Counted from the first letter of the stretch, positions 11,805 to 24,619 are shown. The stretch: DNA of 64,000 nucleotides from Acanthopleura granulata (GCA_016165875.1 JABBOT010000080.1:40609477-40673476); one strand, 5' to 3'. Notes: generated by a model from the letters alone, not told the origin. Made by a program: numbers and translations.

Positions 11805-12629
11805 GTAAGAGGGATAGCAGCGGGTGCAGATACATGGAGCTCGGTTCTGAGAAATAGTGTAGATGTCTTGATTTCCAAGTACATTTTGAGAAAAATTGTA
11901 GATACCTGGACTTTCTCATACAATCTGTATCGCTGTAGATATTTTGATTTCCAGACACATTCTGAGAAAAACTCTACATACCCTTGTTTTCAGGTATTTT
12001 CTGAGAAAAACTAGATACCTTGATTTCAGGGTACATTCTAAGAACAACTGTATATATCTTGATTTTAACAGAATTTGGATACCATTGGATGGAGGATTTT
12101 GATCTTTAGTTCAGAAGTCTACTCATGACTAGGATAGGATGCCTTTGGATTTAAAGCAAATTCTAATCATAATTTTAATTTTTGAAGTTATTGAACAAGG
12201 TGGCATGTCTTTGGACCTAATAAATGTCAGTGGATGATGAGAGTAATGATATAGGTAACCAGCAGGCTCTGGTAGTACATGAATATCCTTACTGTAACAA
12301 TTCGCATGGCAGTTTGGGAGAAGAAAAAATCATCTCCTTGTATATATAATGTATGTAAGTTGTATAGTGCAGCTGCTCAGTGGCATGTGGTATATTCCTG
12401 TGAATTGTAAAATATTATTATTTTAAAGTCTAGTATTATTCTAGTGTATGCACATTGGGATGTTTTTAAAATTCCTCTGAAAGACAGGGCTAAAATCAAT
12501 CAATTATCAATTACCTAAAATTTGAAAAGTGTAATTAAGTACTGTACATAGCTCTGACTTTTTATTTATATTGACATGCTCTTCTTTCATAGAACATTCA
12601 CAGATTACATTATGTCTTTCCGCTTTCAG

Positions 12630-12745
12630 TTTCAGGATTACTTGTTTTCCGAACACAACACAATCTGGGATTCTCAGCATGACAGAGTTAATCAGGACAT
12701 GAACCACTCACTGCCTCACTACTGGATAGCCTCCTCACACAACAC
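12630..12745 (+). CDS. PLCG1: PLCG copy A exon 9: start of catalytic X domain
   Basis: Acceptor TTTCAG, donor GTAAGT. Encodes [14 protein letters not shown], then [16 protein letters not shown], which includes the first catalytic histidine of PLC (SHNTYLTGDQ motif, continued in exon 10). The last bases of this exon seed the 23-bp minisatellite in the following intron. Confidence 0.95.
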
Positions 12746-13395
12746 GTAAGTATGTCCTCACACAGCATGCGAGGGTGTCCTCGCACAGTGTGCAAGCATA
12801 TCCTCACACAACATTCAGGCATGTCCGCACACAGTATGCAAGTGTATCCTCACACAACATTCAGGCATGTCCGCACACAGTCTGCAAGTGTATCCTCACA
12901 CAACATGCTAGCCCGCACACAACACGCAAGCCCTCGCACAACACCTAAGTATGTCCTCACACAGCATACAAGTGTATCCTCGCACAGTGTGCAAACATGT
13001 CCTCACGGAGCATTCAAACATATCCTCACACAGAGTGCAAGTATGTGCTCACACAGTGTGCAAGTGTATCCTCACACAACATGCTAGCCCTCACATAACA
13101 CGCAAGTATGTCCTCATACAGCATGCAACTGCATCCTCCCACAACACGCATGCCCTTACACAACACCTATGTCCCCACACATCTAAGTATCACCTCACAC
13201 AACATGTAAATATGTTCTGACACATTACGCAAGTATATCCTCACACCCAAGTATGTCCTTACACAACACATAATTATGTGGTCACACAAGACAGATATGC
13301 CCTTACATGATATTTATTTCCTCACACAAGACTTGCGTAAGTTCTCACAAAACACGTAGGTATGTCCTCACACAACACAAAGCAACGTGTAAGTG
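12731..13395. repeat. 23-bp minisatellite seeded by the exon 9 donor, copy A
   Basis: The first unit is the end of exon 9 plus its donor (CTCACACAACAC, then GTAAGTAT). About 28 further units follow as GTCCTCACACAGCAT-GCAAGTAT and variants, most with GCAAGT where the real donor has GTAAGT. Confidence 0.93.
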
Positions 13396-13416
13396 TGTTA
13401 TCCCTCGGTGTGTATA

Positions 13417-15271
13417 GTACCACCCACGCCCATCAGCAAATCGGGCGCACCCAGACTGCTGACAAAGCTCGTCGAGACTGCTAGCAAAGCGCGCTCAGAC
13501 CATGGCCACACCGCGGGAAATCGACGACCAGCCGACCGTCGCCCACAGTACACAGCTTACCAGGCCTCGAAATAGTAGGTGATTCAACTGATTGATCACC
13601 TGCTGATCGCCTACTTGGAATTTAGATAGAATGAGTTTGCGATCACCATGCCAAAATCGAGAAACCGAAAAGTTTGGAGAAAAGGAATGCCAAGTATATG
13701 TATAGGATGACTATAAAACTTTTTTTTTAGTTCAGTGTCCGTAACTGTTAACTTAATGAAGGCATATAATTTGCTGATTAATTCAGGGTAAAGTTTTATT
13801 TGTACATGTGGCCCTACCGCTTCCAGTTGACTTCTCACAACATCAGTAAGCCCACTGGTTATCACGTAGCTCAGGGTTGCAGAGACAGTAGATATGCTGC
13901 AATCGCACATGATACACTTTTCTGTGGGACTTTTGTAGCCAGAGGAAACATAGTGTAATATCCATGGGTGAAGAAATTGAGATTCAAAGCAGATTGGTAA
14001 GTATCGCCGAAAAAACTTTCGCCATTACAAAACCTACAACAAGGCAATGTACGAGGTAAAAACACAGGCTTGTACAAATTTGTTAAAGATTTCGTTATAA
14101 AGTTTCCTGGGTTGAGTTATTTTTTTGTTCAACATCTAAAGCATGTTGAGTAACACAATTATTAATGAACAGATCTTCTGGTACTAATGTATGCATGCCA
14201 CTGTGAGAAGCAGTATGACACTTGACACTCATCAACTCTCATGTATACATGTACAACATGTGGTGTGAAGCTAATAATCATGACACAAGCCCAACACTTT
14301 GCCACGGCTAAGGTGTGCAAGCAAACATGAACCATTGAAACCACTAATCTTTTTTATTGCACAAAATCATAAAAAAACCTGTGATACACTATCCACCGAG
14401 ATACAAAGGAAAATATACCCACCAAGCAGCAAGTTGGATTACTATTGTGGTTGCAGACAGCCCAGCCGTTGACTACACAAGCACTAACAGAAAGGCGCTG
14501 CTAGCCTTTTGTTTTAATTCTGGGTGGCCGACAGTGTTAAAATGACGAAGTTCTCTCAAAACAGCCAGAGGCTATAAAATTATAGTATAATTATGTTTCT
14601 CCATGATTTTAGCCCAGAAACTACGAATGCGCAACATCTAGGGGTGTGCAATATCAAAGGACACCCTAATTACATGTGCCGATTGGCTCAGTTATCACAC
14701 GTCCGCTGATGTGATTCGCTGATTGGTTGAAAAGATTCTAATGTGTACAATTGTAATATTCATAACCTAATAGCCGACGACATTTTAAATTACTCGTCTC
14801 GAAGTAGTTTTCCTCACTTAGATGGTTATTTATTTCTGCTGGACAAGTGATGGGGAATTTTTGTGAGTGAAATGTACGCAGAAATTATTCCAAAATAATC
14901 GTAACAAGCTATAATTGTTCGTGTATATGACTGGAACCATTCATTCATGTGTGTTTTTCCAACTGAAATACGTTTACATCATCGGTAATTTCAGTACTAA
15001 CGCAATCGTTCACAGTACTATTTAACAGATTACAGACATGTGGCACCCCTTCAATCGCGGACGCACATGTACATTGTTACGGCGTTGATGCGTCACGGCT
15101 ATATCTCGGTAATTAGGCCTGTTGGGAAGTGACTAGAGCGTAATCAGAGCACGTACAGAGCATTGACAGACTGCAGATATTGCACAGCCTGGGCAAGTAC
15201 AGAGTACTGACAAATTGCGGCCAGACTGCATGAAACAGTGCACTCGATATGCTGTTGGGCGTGGACAGTAC
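13417..15271. mobile_element. Probable non-autonomous DNA transposon with inverted ends, copy A
   Basis: The left end (CCACGCCCATCAGCAAATCG) and the reverse complement of the right end (CCACGCCCAACAGCATATCG) match, and both sides have subterminal repeats around CAGACTGC and TGACAAAG. The 1.86 kb interior has no transposase-like frame. It interrupts the 23-bp minisatellite, which resumes at about 15276 (AGTATGTCCTGACAGAGTGC). Target duplication not resolved. Confidence 0.6.
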
Positions 15272-15524
15272 ATGAAGTATGTCCTGACAGAGTGCGTACT
15301 TATGTCCTCACTTGTATGCCAGCCTTCACTCTTCACACTGTTTATTTGGACTCTCAGGTGTGCCCCTTTTGTTGTGAAAAATTTCTTATTCTGCTAAACA
15401 TCATAAAACTTTTTGATAATATCTGTTAGATGCCTTGTGATAACGTGATTGCTTTCTAGTGTGCAGCTGTGTGATGTTGATGTGGGTTGTTTCTCAGAGT
15501 ACATGTAGATGTGTTCTGTTGCAG

Positions 15525-15610
15525 GTATCTGACAGGTGATCAGTTCTCTAGCGAGTCCTCGGTCGAGGCCTATACCCGCTGTCTGAGGATGGGATGCAAG
15601 TGTCTGGAAT
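15525..15610 (+). CDS. PLCG1: PLCG copy A exon 10: catalytic X domain
   Basis: Acceptor TTGCAG, donor GTAAGC. Encodes [20 protein letters not shown], continuing RMGCKCLE: the most conserved X-domain stretch of the family. Confidence 0.95.
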
Positions 15611-15869
15611 GTAAGCAGTCACTCCACAAGCTGTTTCTTCTCCTTAATCAGAAGAAGTGTCTCAGTATCTGATATTAATGTTGAACAGTATGAGTTCAAG
15701 TTAATGTTCGATGTTTCTTGATGATGAATTGGTTTCCTCTAACCCAGGGTAGTTTAGAAATGAAGATGCCAAGGCTCATCAAGTCTAAATTGTTGATGGT
15801 TCACTGTGCTAGGGGTCAATGTTTACAATTCTTTGTGTCTCACTACAAATATTTTGTCTGGAGTGTTTA

Positions 15870-16197
15870 TGGCTCACCACATGTATATCTACGCTGATTA
15901 TGGCTTACCACATGTATATCTACAATGATTATGGCTCACCACATGTATATCTACGCTGATTATGGCTCACCACATGTATATCTACAATGATTATGGCTCA
16001 CCACATGTATATCTACAATGATTATGGCTCACCACATGTATATCTACAATGATTATGGCTCACCACATGTATATCTACAATGATTATGGCTCACCACATG
16101 TATATCTACAATGATTATGGCTCACCACATGTATATCTACAATGATTATGGCTCACCACATGTATATCTACAATGATTATGGCTCACCACATGTATG
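15870..16197. repeat. 31-bp minisatellite, copy A (about 10 units)
   Basis: Units of TGGCTCACCACATGTATATC plus TACAATGATTA in intron 10. Similarity between the two duplicated copies becomes almost perfect immediately after this array. Confidence 0.95.
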
Positions 16198-16791
16198 CCT
16201 ATATTGTTTATGCATCACTGTCAACCATGGTTCCCTATGTCTGTATTATTCAGCGTATGATCTCGCCATGTTTCACGCTGTCTGAATTTCTAGTATAATG
16301 CTGGCAAACCATGATATATCTTGTCTGAATGGTTTACTCATGCTGGGCCCTGTAATGAAACCCCGAAAGGGACTTGTGAAAACTAACCTTAACATGAAGA
16401 TCATTGTTATTTGTGAAATATTGATAGGGAATATTCCAGAGAACATTTTAATAATGTCAAGAAAACATGAGAAATTTTTTTAATGTCCTAAAATTACCTC
16501 TTTATTTTGTTCATATTTTTTGGAGGATTATGTTAACTGTGAAATGTGTATTGTGACCAGCTGAGCACCTACCTTGCCCGTTCCACCAAGTTATGATGTA
16601 CGGGCTACATGTACTTAACTTGCTGGGCAAGCTGCTGGGCCTTTAATAAGAATGTAGTTCAAACCATTTCCATTTCTCACCTCCTTTTCCAAGAACATGG
16701 CTGAGAATTTTGTCTGTACTTCTGTATGTTAATGCATATTAAGATATAAAAACCATATGTTTTATGTGTTCTTTTTGTTTGATTTTCACAG
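16198..16791. other. Intron 10 remainder, nothing recognised
   Basis: Unique AT-rich intron, identical in copy B at an offset of 23632. Confidence 0.6.
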
Positions 16792-16912
16792 TGGACTGTT
16801 GGGATGGCCCAGATGGACTTCCATACATTTACCATGGTCACACACTCACGTCAAAGATAAAATTCCTGGATGTGATAAAAACTATCAAAGAGCATGCCTG
16901 GGTTCAGTCTGA
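16792..16912 (+). CDS. PLCG1: PLCG copy A exon 11: catalytic X domain, second catalytic histidine
   Basis: Acceptor TTCACAG, donor GTAAGT. Encodes [20 protein letters not shown] and then [19 protein letters not shown]. It carries the calcium-binding acidic residues of the WDGPDG motif and the second catalytic His (YHGHT). Confidence 0.96.
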
Positions 16913-17794
16913 GTAAGTACACCAGAATTTACTGTGAACAGAAACCAGATAGACTACATAACAGTTTCTTTGTAAATTTCCTTGTTTCCTTGAGGTCACA
17001 TATACGTGTTAACATGTAAAGTCTTTGGTAGCACCCCTGGCTCACTTATGTAGAGATTCTGTTCGGAGGCGTTTTCTTAACACTTGCAGGAGGTAGAATG
17101 CCTACTTACATTCTGTCACCTTTGGGCCATAGTATTAATAGGGAAAGGGTATGAACACATTTCAGCTTATATACACAAAGGAACTAATACATAGGACCAC
17201 ATGAAAAAAGAAAACTGGCTGTGACAAAAGTACTGTAATTACCATTAAAATTTGCTCAAATAAGTGTATATTTAGAGCCAGGTAAACCTCTGAAAACATT
17301 ACTGATGATGCTGAAACTTTTTGAATAGGATATCACTCAGCTTAGCCAGCAAGCTTAAAAATGTGTTTCTTTTTCATCAATAAGACTGTCAGAATTAGGC
17401 AAAAAGAGTAACTTAGTCATGGGCGAAATTTTTGAGGTCATATACTATCCATAGTGTACATGTGTTTCCAAAAACATGTTGTAAACTATTACATCTGGAA
17501 CATTATTTAATTGGTTTCTGTGCTGAAGCATGTATTAGTTTATACATCACACCAGTATGTTAAGTTGATACGTCACATAAGTGTGTTTAATTCTTCTAAT
17601 TATTGGGACAGATATTAGTTCTGCTGAAAGAAAAATATTACTTTTCTCTCCTATCTAACCTAGATATGGATATGTTGGTCATTAGATGGTCTGACCATGG
17701 GAGAAGACAGAAACTTTGTATCCCTGTTAGAATTACATACATGTTATCTAAAAAGGGCAGATCAGGTTTCCCCCAAATTAGAAGAATTCGGGTA

Positions 17795-18212
17795 GCTGAT
17801 ACATCACATCACTGTGTTTAGTTGATACATCATATCAGTATGTTTAGTTGATACATCACATCAGTATGTTTAGTTGATACATCACATCAGTATGTTTAGT
17901 TGATACATCACATCAATGTGTTTAGTTGATACATCACATCAGTATGTTTAGTTGATACATCACATCAATGTGTTTAGTGTGTTTAGTGGATACATCACAT
18001 TAGTGTGTTTAGTGTGTTTAGTTGATACATCACATCAATGTGTTTAGTGTGGTTAGTTGATACATCACATCAGTGTGTTTAGTTGATACATCACATCAAT
18101 GTGTTTAGTGTGTTTAGTGGATACATCACATCAATGTGTTTAGTGTGTTTAGTTGATACATCACATCAATGTGTTTAGTGTGTTTAGTTGATACATCACA
18201 TTAGTGTGTTTA
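17795..18212. repeat. 27-bp minisatellite, copy A
   Basis: About 14 units of GTTGATACATCACATCAGTA plus TGTTTAG, some extended by an extra TGTTTAGTG. Same unit order in copy B (41427-41844). Confidence 0.95.
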
Positions 18213-18387
18213 ATGTTGGGTTGCTGCAATTCTCAGTCAAGAAAAAGTTGGGTGGCCAAAATATCTAGTAGGAGAAAATGTAAGTTGGCCAACATATTGA
18301 GGTGAGAAAATGTCTAGTAACATGAGGATTGATATAGTTGTGGACTATCTTGGCCTTACGCTCTATCTCTCTCTCTGTTCTTGACAG

Positions 18388-18473
18388 CTTCCCACTGATC
18401 CTGTCTATTGAGAACCATTGCAGCTTACCGCAACAGAGGAGAATGGCCACAGCTTTCCTAGAGGTCTTTGGAG
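18388..18473 (+). CDS. PLCG1: PLCG copy A exon 12: catalytic X domain
   Basis: Acceptor TTGACAG, donor GTGAAC. Encodes [20 protein letters not shown] and ends FLEVFG, with the calcium-ligand Glu of LSIE. This is the last exon before the N gap. Its continuation (exon 13) is found only after copy B. Confidence 0.95.
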
Positions 18474-18814
18474 GTGAACATATCTCTCAACCTTCAGGCC
18501 ACAATCACATTCTTAAGCTGATGTTAAAAAGCCAATTTTTATTTTGAAATATCGTTTCCGTTCTCAATTTTTGGGCCTTGGAAGTTAAAATTATGACCAG
18601 CTCCCAAATTTTGTCTTCACAAAAATAGGTCAGAATTTAGCCTCTATAACCAAAAAAACTGAGCATTGTGATTAGATTTTAAAAATTGACTTCTGTAATG
18701 AAAACCTTTGTAGAATTGTTTTTAAAATATGTATTACATGTAACATGCTAACACTTCCCAGTATTACAAAAAATGCTAAGAACATAGGTGTCAGCAAGTG
18801 ATTTCTGTCTTCAA

Positions 18815-18827
18815 NNNNNNNNNNNNN
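18815..18827. other. Assembly gap (13 N)
   Basis: A run of 13 undetermined bases. A very small gap between two sequences that overlap by about 20 kb fits a scaffolder joining allelic contigs whose estimated gap was near zero or negative. Confidence 0.99.
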
Positions 18828-18943
18828 CTTAAAGCTGCAGCCAAAGCAGTGGGAGCTGTATTCAAACATGTGACCTCATTGTTCAAGTATGTGATAGCCG
18901 CAGTGATCCAATCTTTTAAGAGTCTTGAGTCAGCAGGACAATA
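18828..18943 (+). other. Unassigned short open frame right after the gap
   Basis: From the first base after the gap the plus strand stays open for 38 codons to a TAG. It begins LKAAAKAVGAVFKHVTSLFK and continues YVIAAVIQSFKSLESAGQ. It is rich in Ala, Val, Lys and Phe with an amphipathic look, and could be the end of a terminal exon cut by the gap, or chance. Not recognised. Confidence 0.25.
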
Positions 18944-19406
18944 GTAAGAATCGCCAAAAAACACACAAGTGCATGTGCATGCAGACTACATGTATGTACA
19001 TTTAGTCTGGATTAATGACTATACACCAATGCATACTGTCGTAATACATGTATGTACTCCTACCTTAGATTTCTAATGCCCCACAAATCAAAAAATTTGT
19101 TTAACTTTTACATAAAGCCATCATTGAAAACATATTTGTTGTGGGTAATTCGACACACTCTCAAAAAGACACCCTAATCTGCCTGCTTGTTTTCCTCTAA
19201 GTAGTTTCCCTTATCAGTCACAAGCTTTACCCTCACTGTCACGTACATGAAGTGAAGTGAAAGTGACATATTCTTGAGCACATGATAAAATACCAAGTGA
19301 ATAATTACAGTTCTGTTTGAATGCAAAAGGTGGCAGATGAAGCAAACTCCTGCTTGCTAGCATAAAATTTTTCTCTGCTTAGCCCAAAACTACTAATCTC
19401 AGCATT

Positions 19407-19563
19407 ACATTTAAATATACAATTCAGTAGTGGAAAGTTGGAGGGTCATTTAAATATATAATTCAGTAGTGGAAAGTTGGAGGGTCATTTAAATATATAA
19501 TTCAGTAGTGGAAAGTTGGAGGATCGTGTAAATATACAGTTCAGTAGTGGAAAGTTGGAGGAT
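19407..19563. repeat. 39-bp tandem repeat, four units
   Basis: Units of CATTTAAATATATAATTCAG plus TAGTGGAAAGTTGGAGGGT. Confidence 0.95.
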
Positions 19564-20030
19564 AATTGTCAACCTATTCAGCACTTTTTAGTCCTGTTTT
19601 GCTCTACACCCTCTCAGCATGCACAGAAATTACCTCACTTGAGGTAAATTGTCTCTGATTTTTCTGGCATATGTAGAGTAGACATTTTCTATGTGGTGAT
19701 TGCCACAGAAACACAAGGGAAGTCTGCCTGTAACTAAAGTCCACGTCCTTTCGGGTTTGCTGATAATACTGATATCAAGTAGCGGTGTTGATTGCAGATC
19801 CGTGAACACTGAACAGTGATGATTCAAGATTGGAGGAAGAATGAATGTACATGTATTGTGTGACACCATTTGTGGTCAAATGAGTATCTGATCGGTGTTA
19901 AATTATGCTTGACCTGGATCCTGAATGCTCCTGTGATTTCATGTACAGGTAGTCCTTTCCCATTAGATACATGTATATAAGCTAAAAATTGGATACACAC
20001 TTCAAGTGCTGACACATGTATACACACAGG

Positions 20031-21494
20031 TACCAAACACTAATACATACTGTGCACCACACAGTACATGTTCAGATAACAAACACCAATACATACTGTT
20101 CACCACACTGTACATGTGCAGGTAACAAACAGCAATACATACTGTTCACCACACTATACATGTGCAGGTAACAAACACCAATAGATACTGTTCACCACGC
20201 TGTACATGTTCAGATAACAAACACCAATACATACTGTTCGCCACACTGTATATGTGCAGGCAACAAACACCAATACATACTGTTCGCCACGCTGTACATG
20301 TGCAGGCAACAAACACCAATAGATACTGTTCGCCACGCTGTACATGTGCAGGCAACAAACACCAATAGATACTGTTCGCCACGCTGTACATGTGCAGGCA
20401 ACAAACACCAATAGATACTGTTCACCACGCTGTACATGTGCAGGCAACAAACACCAATACATACTGTTCACCACACAGTACATGTTCAGATAACAAACAC
20501 CAATAGATACTGTTCACCACGCTGTACATGTGCAGGCAACAAACACCAATAGATACTGTTCGCCACGCTGTACATGTGCAGGCAACAAACACCAATAGAT
20601 ACTGTTCGCCACGCTGTACATGTGCAGGCAACAAACACCAATAGATACTGTTCACCACACAGTACATGTTCAGATAACAAACACCAATAGATACTGTTCA
20701 CCACACTGTACATGTTCAGGCAACAAACACCAATACATACTGTTCACCACACTGTACATGTGCAGGCAACAAACACCAATACATACTGTTCGCCACACTG
20801 TATATGTGCAGGCAACAAACACCAATACATACTGTTCGCCACGCTGTACATGTGCAGGCAACAAACACCAATAGATACTGTTCACCACGCTGTACATGTG
20901 CAGGCAACAAACACCAATAGATACTGTTCGCCACGCTGTACATGTGCAGGCAACAAACACCAATAGATACTGTTCACCACGCTGTACATGTGCAGGCAAC
21001 AAACACCAATACATACTGTTCGCCACACTGTACATGTGCAGGTAACAAACACCAATACATACTGTTCACCACACAGTACATGTTCAGATAACAAACACCA
21101 ATAGATACTGTTCACCACACAGTACATGTTCAGATAACAAACACCAATACATACTGTTCACCACACTGTACATGTGCAGGTAACAAACACCAATACATAC
21201 TGTTCACCACGCTGTACATGTTCAGATAACAAACACCAATAGATACTGTTCACCACGCTGTACATGTGCAGGCAACAAACACCAATACATACTGTTCACC
21301 ACGCTGTACATGTGCAGGCAACAAACACCAATAGATACTGTTCACCACACTGTACATGTGCAGGTAACAAACACCAATAGATACTGTTCACCACGCTGTA
21401 CATGTGCAGGCAACAAACACCAATAGATACTGTTCACCACGCTGTACATGTGCAGGCAACAAACACCAATAGATACTGTTCACCACGCTGTACA
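20031..21494. repeat. 46-bp minisatellite, about 32 units
   Basis: Units of TTCACCACGCTGTACATGTG plus CAGGCAACAAACACCAATAGATACTG. Variants CAGGCAAC, CAGATAAC and CAGGTAAC alternate in a mosaic. Open frames across it are repeat artefacts. Confidence 0.97.
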
Positions 21495-24400
21495 TTCTGG
21501 CATTTGACTTCAAAATGGAAAGAAAATAAATAAAGCGAAAAATGAAAACAAAAATGTATTCTCTGTATGAAACATTGGTCCGTACATGATTCATAATTTA
21601 CCGAAAATACTGTAATCACCAATTGTATATAATTTCTTGGGCAAGCAAGAATGACTGATACCAAATCTGATTGGTCATTGTGCAACATCCCATCATCATA
21701 TTAAGTGTGCCATTAATGTGGTGTAGACATAACATGGAAATGTTCATGGACGCGTGGATCCAAGAAATTATTAATATGCTGTGAATTTAGCACATATTCA
21801 TGTGTACAGGATCATAGTGCTTTAATAGCACATGTACAGATCATTCACACATCATACAAATCTTTGTAACCTGGTGTAGAATACCCGATGACCAGCGATG
21901 TGTGACCAGTTTCCATGTTAGCCCATTCTGTAGTATGTGGCCAGTCTTGCCTGTTTATCCCACTGAGTAATAATGGATAATCAACAAAGTTGGAAATAAT
22001 GGGTTTTTTTGCTGTAATGCCTACAGGCTATGGATTTAAGTTTGACAAGAGCGAGAAAGTGTAATGGTAAACTCACTGCAAAGGTTGCTGAAGATATTCA
22101 GAGGGTTTTTTTTAGTCTAAATTGCTCTCTGAACTCGATTTGAAAAATACTGAAACTCGACGTTTTTTGCACACCAGAGGCTCAATTTTTCAAGTGTTTC
22201 ATCACATAGGGAACATAAAACTTAATTTTTATGCATTTTAATAGTAGCACTAAAAAGCCTACCTGTATTTGTATCATTTTCTTCCAAGTTCAAACACAAT
22301 ATATAATCATATCTTGTGGTATAGCACTGTACAGTATTTTGGGTATTTTGCCACAGCTTTCTAATATTTTTCGGAATATTGAATAGTGAAGTTCTGTAGT
22401 GTAATTATTGCTGTTTGTTGGAAGATAAAAGCTGTCTGTGAGTTGCATTCATGTGGATATAGATTCAGTAGAAGGCACATTTGTAAACATAGACGTATTT
22501 ATTCTGTAAGTACAAAAAAGACCTCAAACACAAAGGTGTTTGTTAGAGAAATGTGAATAAATTCCAGGAGTTTATGTTGATGTTCAAGGAAAGATTTAAA
22601 GTTTTCTAAATAATGACATGCTTTTATCTTAAAACACTTTTCTCTTTCCTTTAAATTTTATTATTCTGCTTTACATGTATTTAGCATCAGTAGTTTTAGT
22701 TTATCCTTCTCAGTTATATTATTAATACATTAACAGCAATCAGGCTACATTTATAGGCTATATTAATATGTTCAAAGTCGATTTGCTTATCTAGAAGACT
22801 GCATATTAGAATTTTTTAAATAAAATCTTTACTTCAACAGGTTTCTTACCATAAGTGCTTTTCCCCGGCTAAAAACAATGTATCAAACTCTATTCTGAAT
22901 GAAGTGTCTTATTATGCTGGTTAGAAATTGATGCCTTCACAATATTACAAGTGATACAAATCCGCCTTACCACGCAGACAAGAGCCTTCAATGAGAGTTT
23001 TATCAATGATGTTTAATATAGATTGACATCTTTTGTACCTCTGTTCTTCTTTAAAATGAATAACTGGAAGCAAACACACCATCCCGGTTTGCTACACAAT
23101 GATCCGATTTGTTGTTGGATCCCAAGAAAGGCATGAAGGTGAGGTGTGGCTAGTTATCGGAAATGGGAATATGTTTAGCGTCTGCATATAACCTCTGTCG
23201 ATGTTAATTGGCTGCATTAGCAAATGAAGCAGGCCGAGACACTTGACAGCCCCTGGGGGTGATTACAAAAGTTGTCTCATGCTAGATATCAAAATATTGT
23301 GCAGAGCAATACCCGAGTTGAGCATCAGCAGATGAGCAAAGTTTTGATATCGGTGCCCTTCGTCTCCCATGAGTACCATCAACAATAAGGTTGTCGTTAT
23401 GTATATGTTCGCAGATTAGATGCGCAAATGGACAAGACTAAGTTTATGCTGCGCTCTGATGTGGAGAGTGTGAATTAAAAATCATTTTCAGCATTATTGG
23501 TATATTACAGGGATGATAAATTTGCTTATAAAATGTGTAGTACCCCCAAACAATCAGTACCCAATTTGTTTTGTAAAAACTCCATTTCAGAATATGCCAA
23601 AATCTGATGACTTGGTACATGATATCTTGTATGTGTTGGCAACTGTACAAGCAAGCGTAACTTTATCTGGAAGGTCCCACCCATGAACACAAAGGTGCCT
23701 TTACTGTGACTCAGTGACATCAACGGAGATAATTTAGTGGGGGCCTTGTGTAGTTGTTACAGGCTTCTGTCAGAATCTGTGATTTCATGACGTTTCAACT
23801 GGTCTTCATGAGAAGCTTGAGAAGGGAAATATAAACAGTTTTAGTGGTTGACGAAGACAAGAAAATTAAGGGCTTAACTGTGTATTCTGGATAAAGTGTA
23901 TAGGCACATGCATTTGTCATTGTGTGTAAAAGTCATGTGTATTTATCCTTGTATTGATTTTGTGTAGATCACTTAGTTTTGTTATCTGTCAGTTGCCCCT
24001 GTTGCGCAGACCAAATGAATTTGACATTTTACATATAAAGACTCATCTACAATTTTACATGCTTCCATTATCTGTGCCCTTATGAGCTTTTAAACCCAGG
24101 AAATGCATAAAGCATGCTGATGGTTTCTCAGTAGTGGCATGGACGCATTTACTGGCTGACAGAGTTCTGTCAATAGATACGTGTGTGTAATGCAAGCCTT
24201 AGCTAAATATTGCTAAGTGCAGTGAGTCTCGTCGTTTGGCAGATGGATCAGGTAACTGTGTTCCTTTGTTACCTTTGCATTACTAGTACACTTCACCAAT
24301 ATCTGCTGTAATGTCATAGACTGTGTGAGGTTTTTCATGGCCCTGTTACATAGTTGAATATATGTCGTCTGCGGTGCCTCCCTTAATGGGGGTGACCCCC

Positions 24401-24619
24401 ATGTTACCACAACATTACCTGCAATACCCTCACTTATCAGGTCACTGACCCCTCACTACCCTAATATTACCTGCTGTACCCTCAGTTAACAGATGTGATC
24501 CCTTACAAATTACATTAACTTCAGAAGCCTTAATTAACAGGTGTGACCAATCATTTTCTGATATGATTTGCTGTACATTCACTTCACTTGTGCAACGTTT
24601 CCATATCCTGTCGTTACTG

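Larger units (their letters stand above)
7120..18473 (+). pseudogene. PLCG1: Phospholipase C-gamma copy A: 5' half only (exons 1-12), probably an allelic duplicate
   Basis: Twelve exons of 150, 94, 42, 82, 81, 47, 52, 102, 116, 86, 121 and 86 nt (1059 nt, 353 codons), identical in size and phase to copy B. The only exon differences I found are synonymous: TCA/TCG serine in exon 5, CAG/CAA glutamine in exon 7, AAT/AAC asparagine in exon 8. The copy ends at the N gap in the intron after exon 12, so alone it encodes PH to mid-X and no complete enzyme. It is not decayed. It is labelled pseudogene only because it is incomplete in this assembly. The likeliest explanation is the second haplotype of a heterozygous individual placed beside the first. 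Since 1059 is a multiple of three, splicing from exon 12 to exon 1 of copy B would keep the frame. Confidence 0.85.
1..18814. repeat. Large duplication, copy A
   Basis: Aligns end to end with 22238-42446. Up to about 16.2 kb the two differ by scattered substitutions and indels, most strongly in VNTR copy number. From about 16.2 kb to the end the offset is constant at 23632 and I saw one mismatch (17385, A against G). It begins at or before the window start and ends at the N gap. Confidence 0.95.
18944..22237. other. Region upstream of copy B, no gene recognised
   Basis: AT-rich non-coding DNA with a 39-bp and a 46-bp tandem repeat and a decayed SINE tail near 19245-19305 (CATATTCTTGAGCACATGATAAAATACC). 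No PLC exon was seen. Its counterpart on the other copy would lie to the left of the window. Confidence 0.7.

Noticed and set aside
12752..13220. Repeat arrays of about 23 bp considered as a CRISPR array
   Set aside because: Units are head-to-tail with no unique spacers, lie in a eukaryotic intron and derive from an exon end.
20146..21127. Many overlapping 70-120-codon frames
   Set aside because: All are readings of the 46-bp minisatellite.
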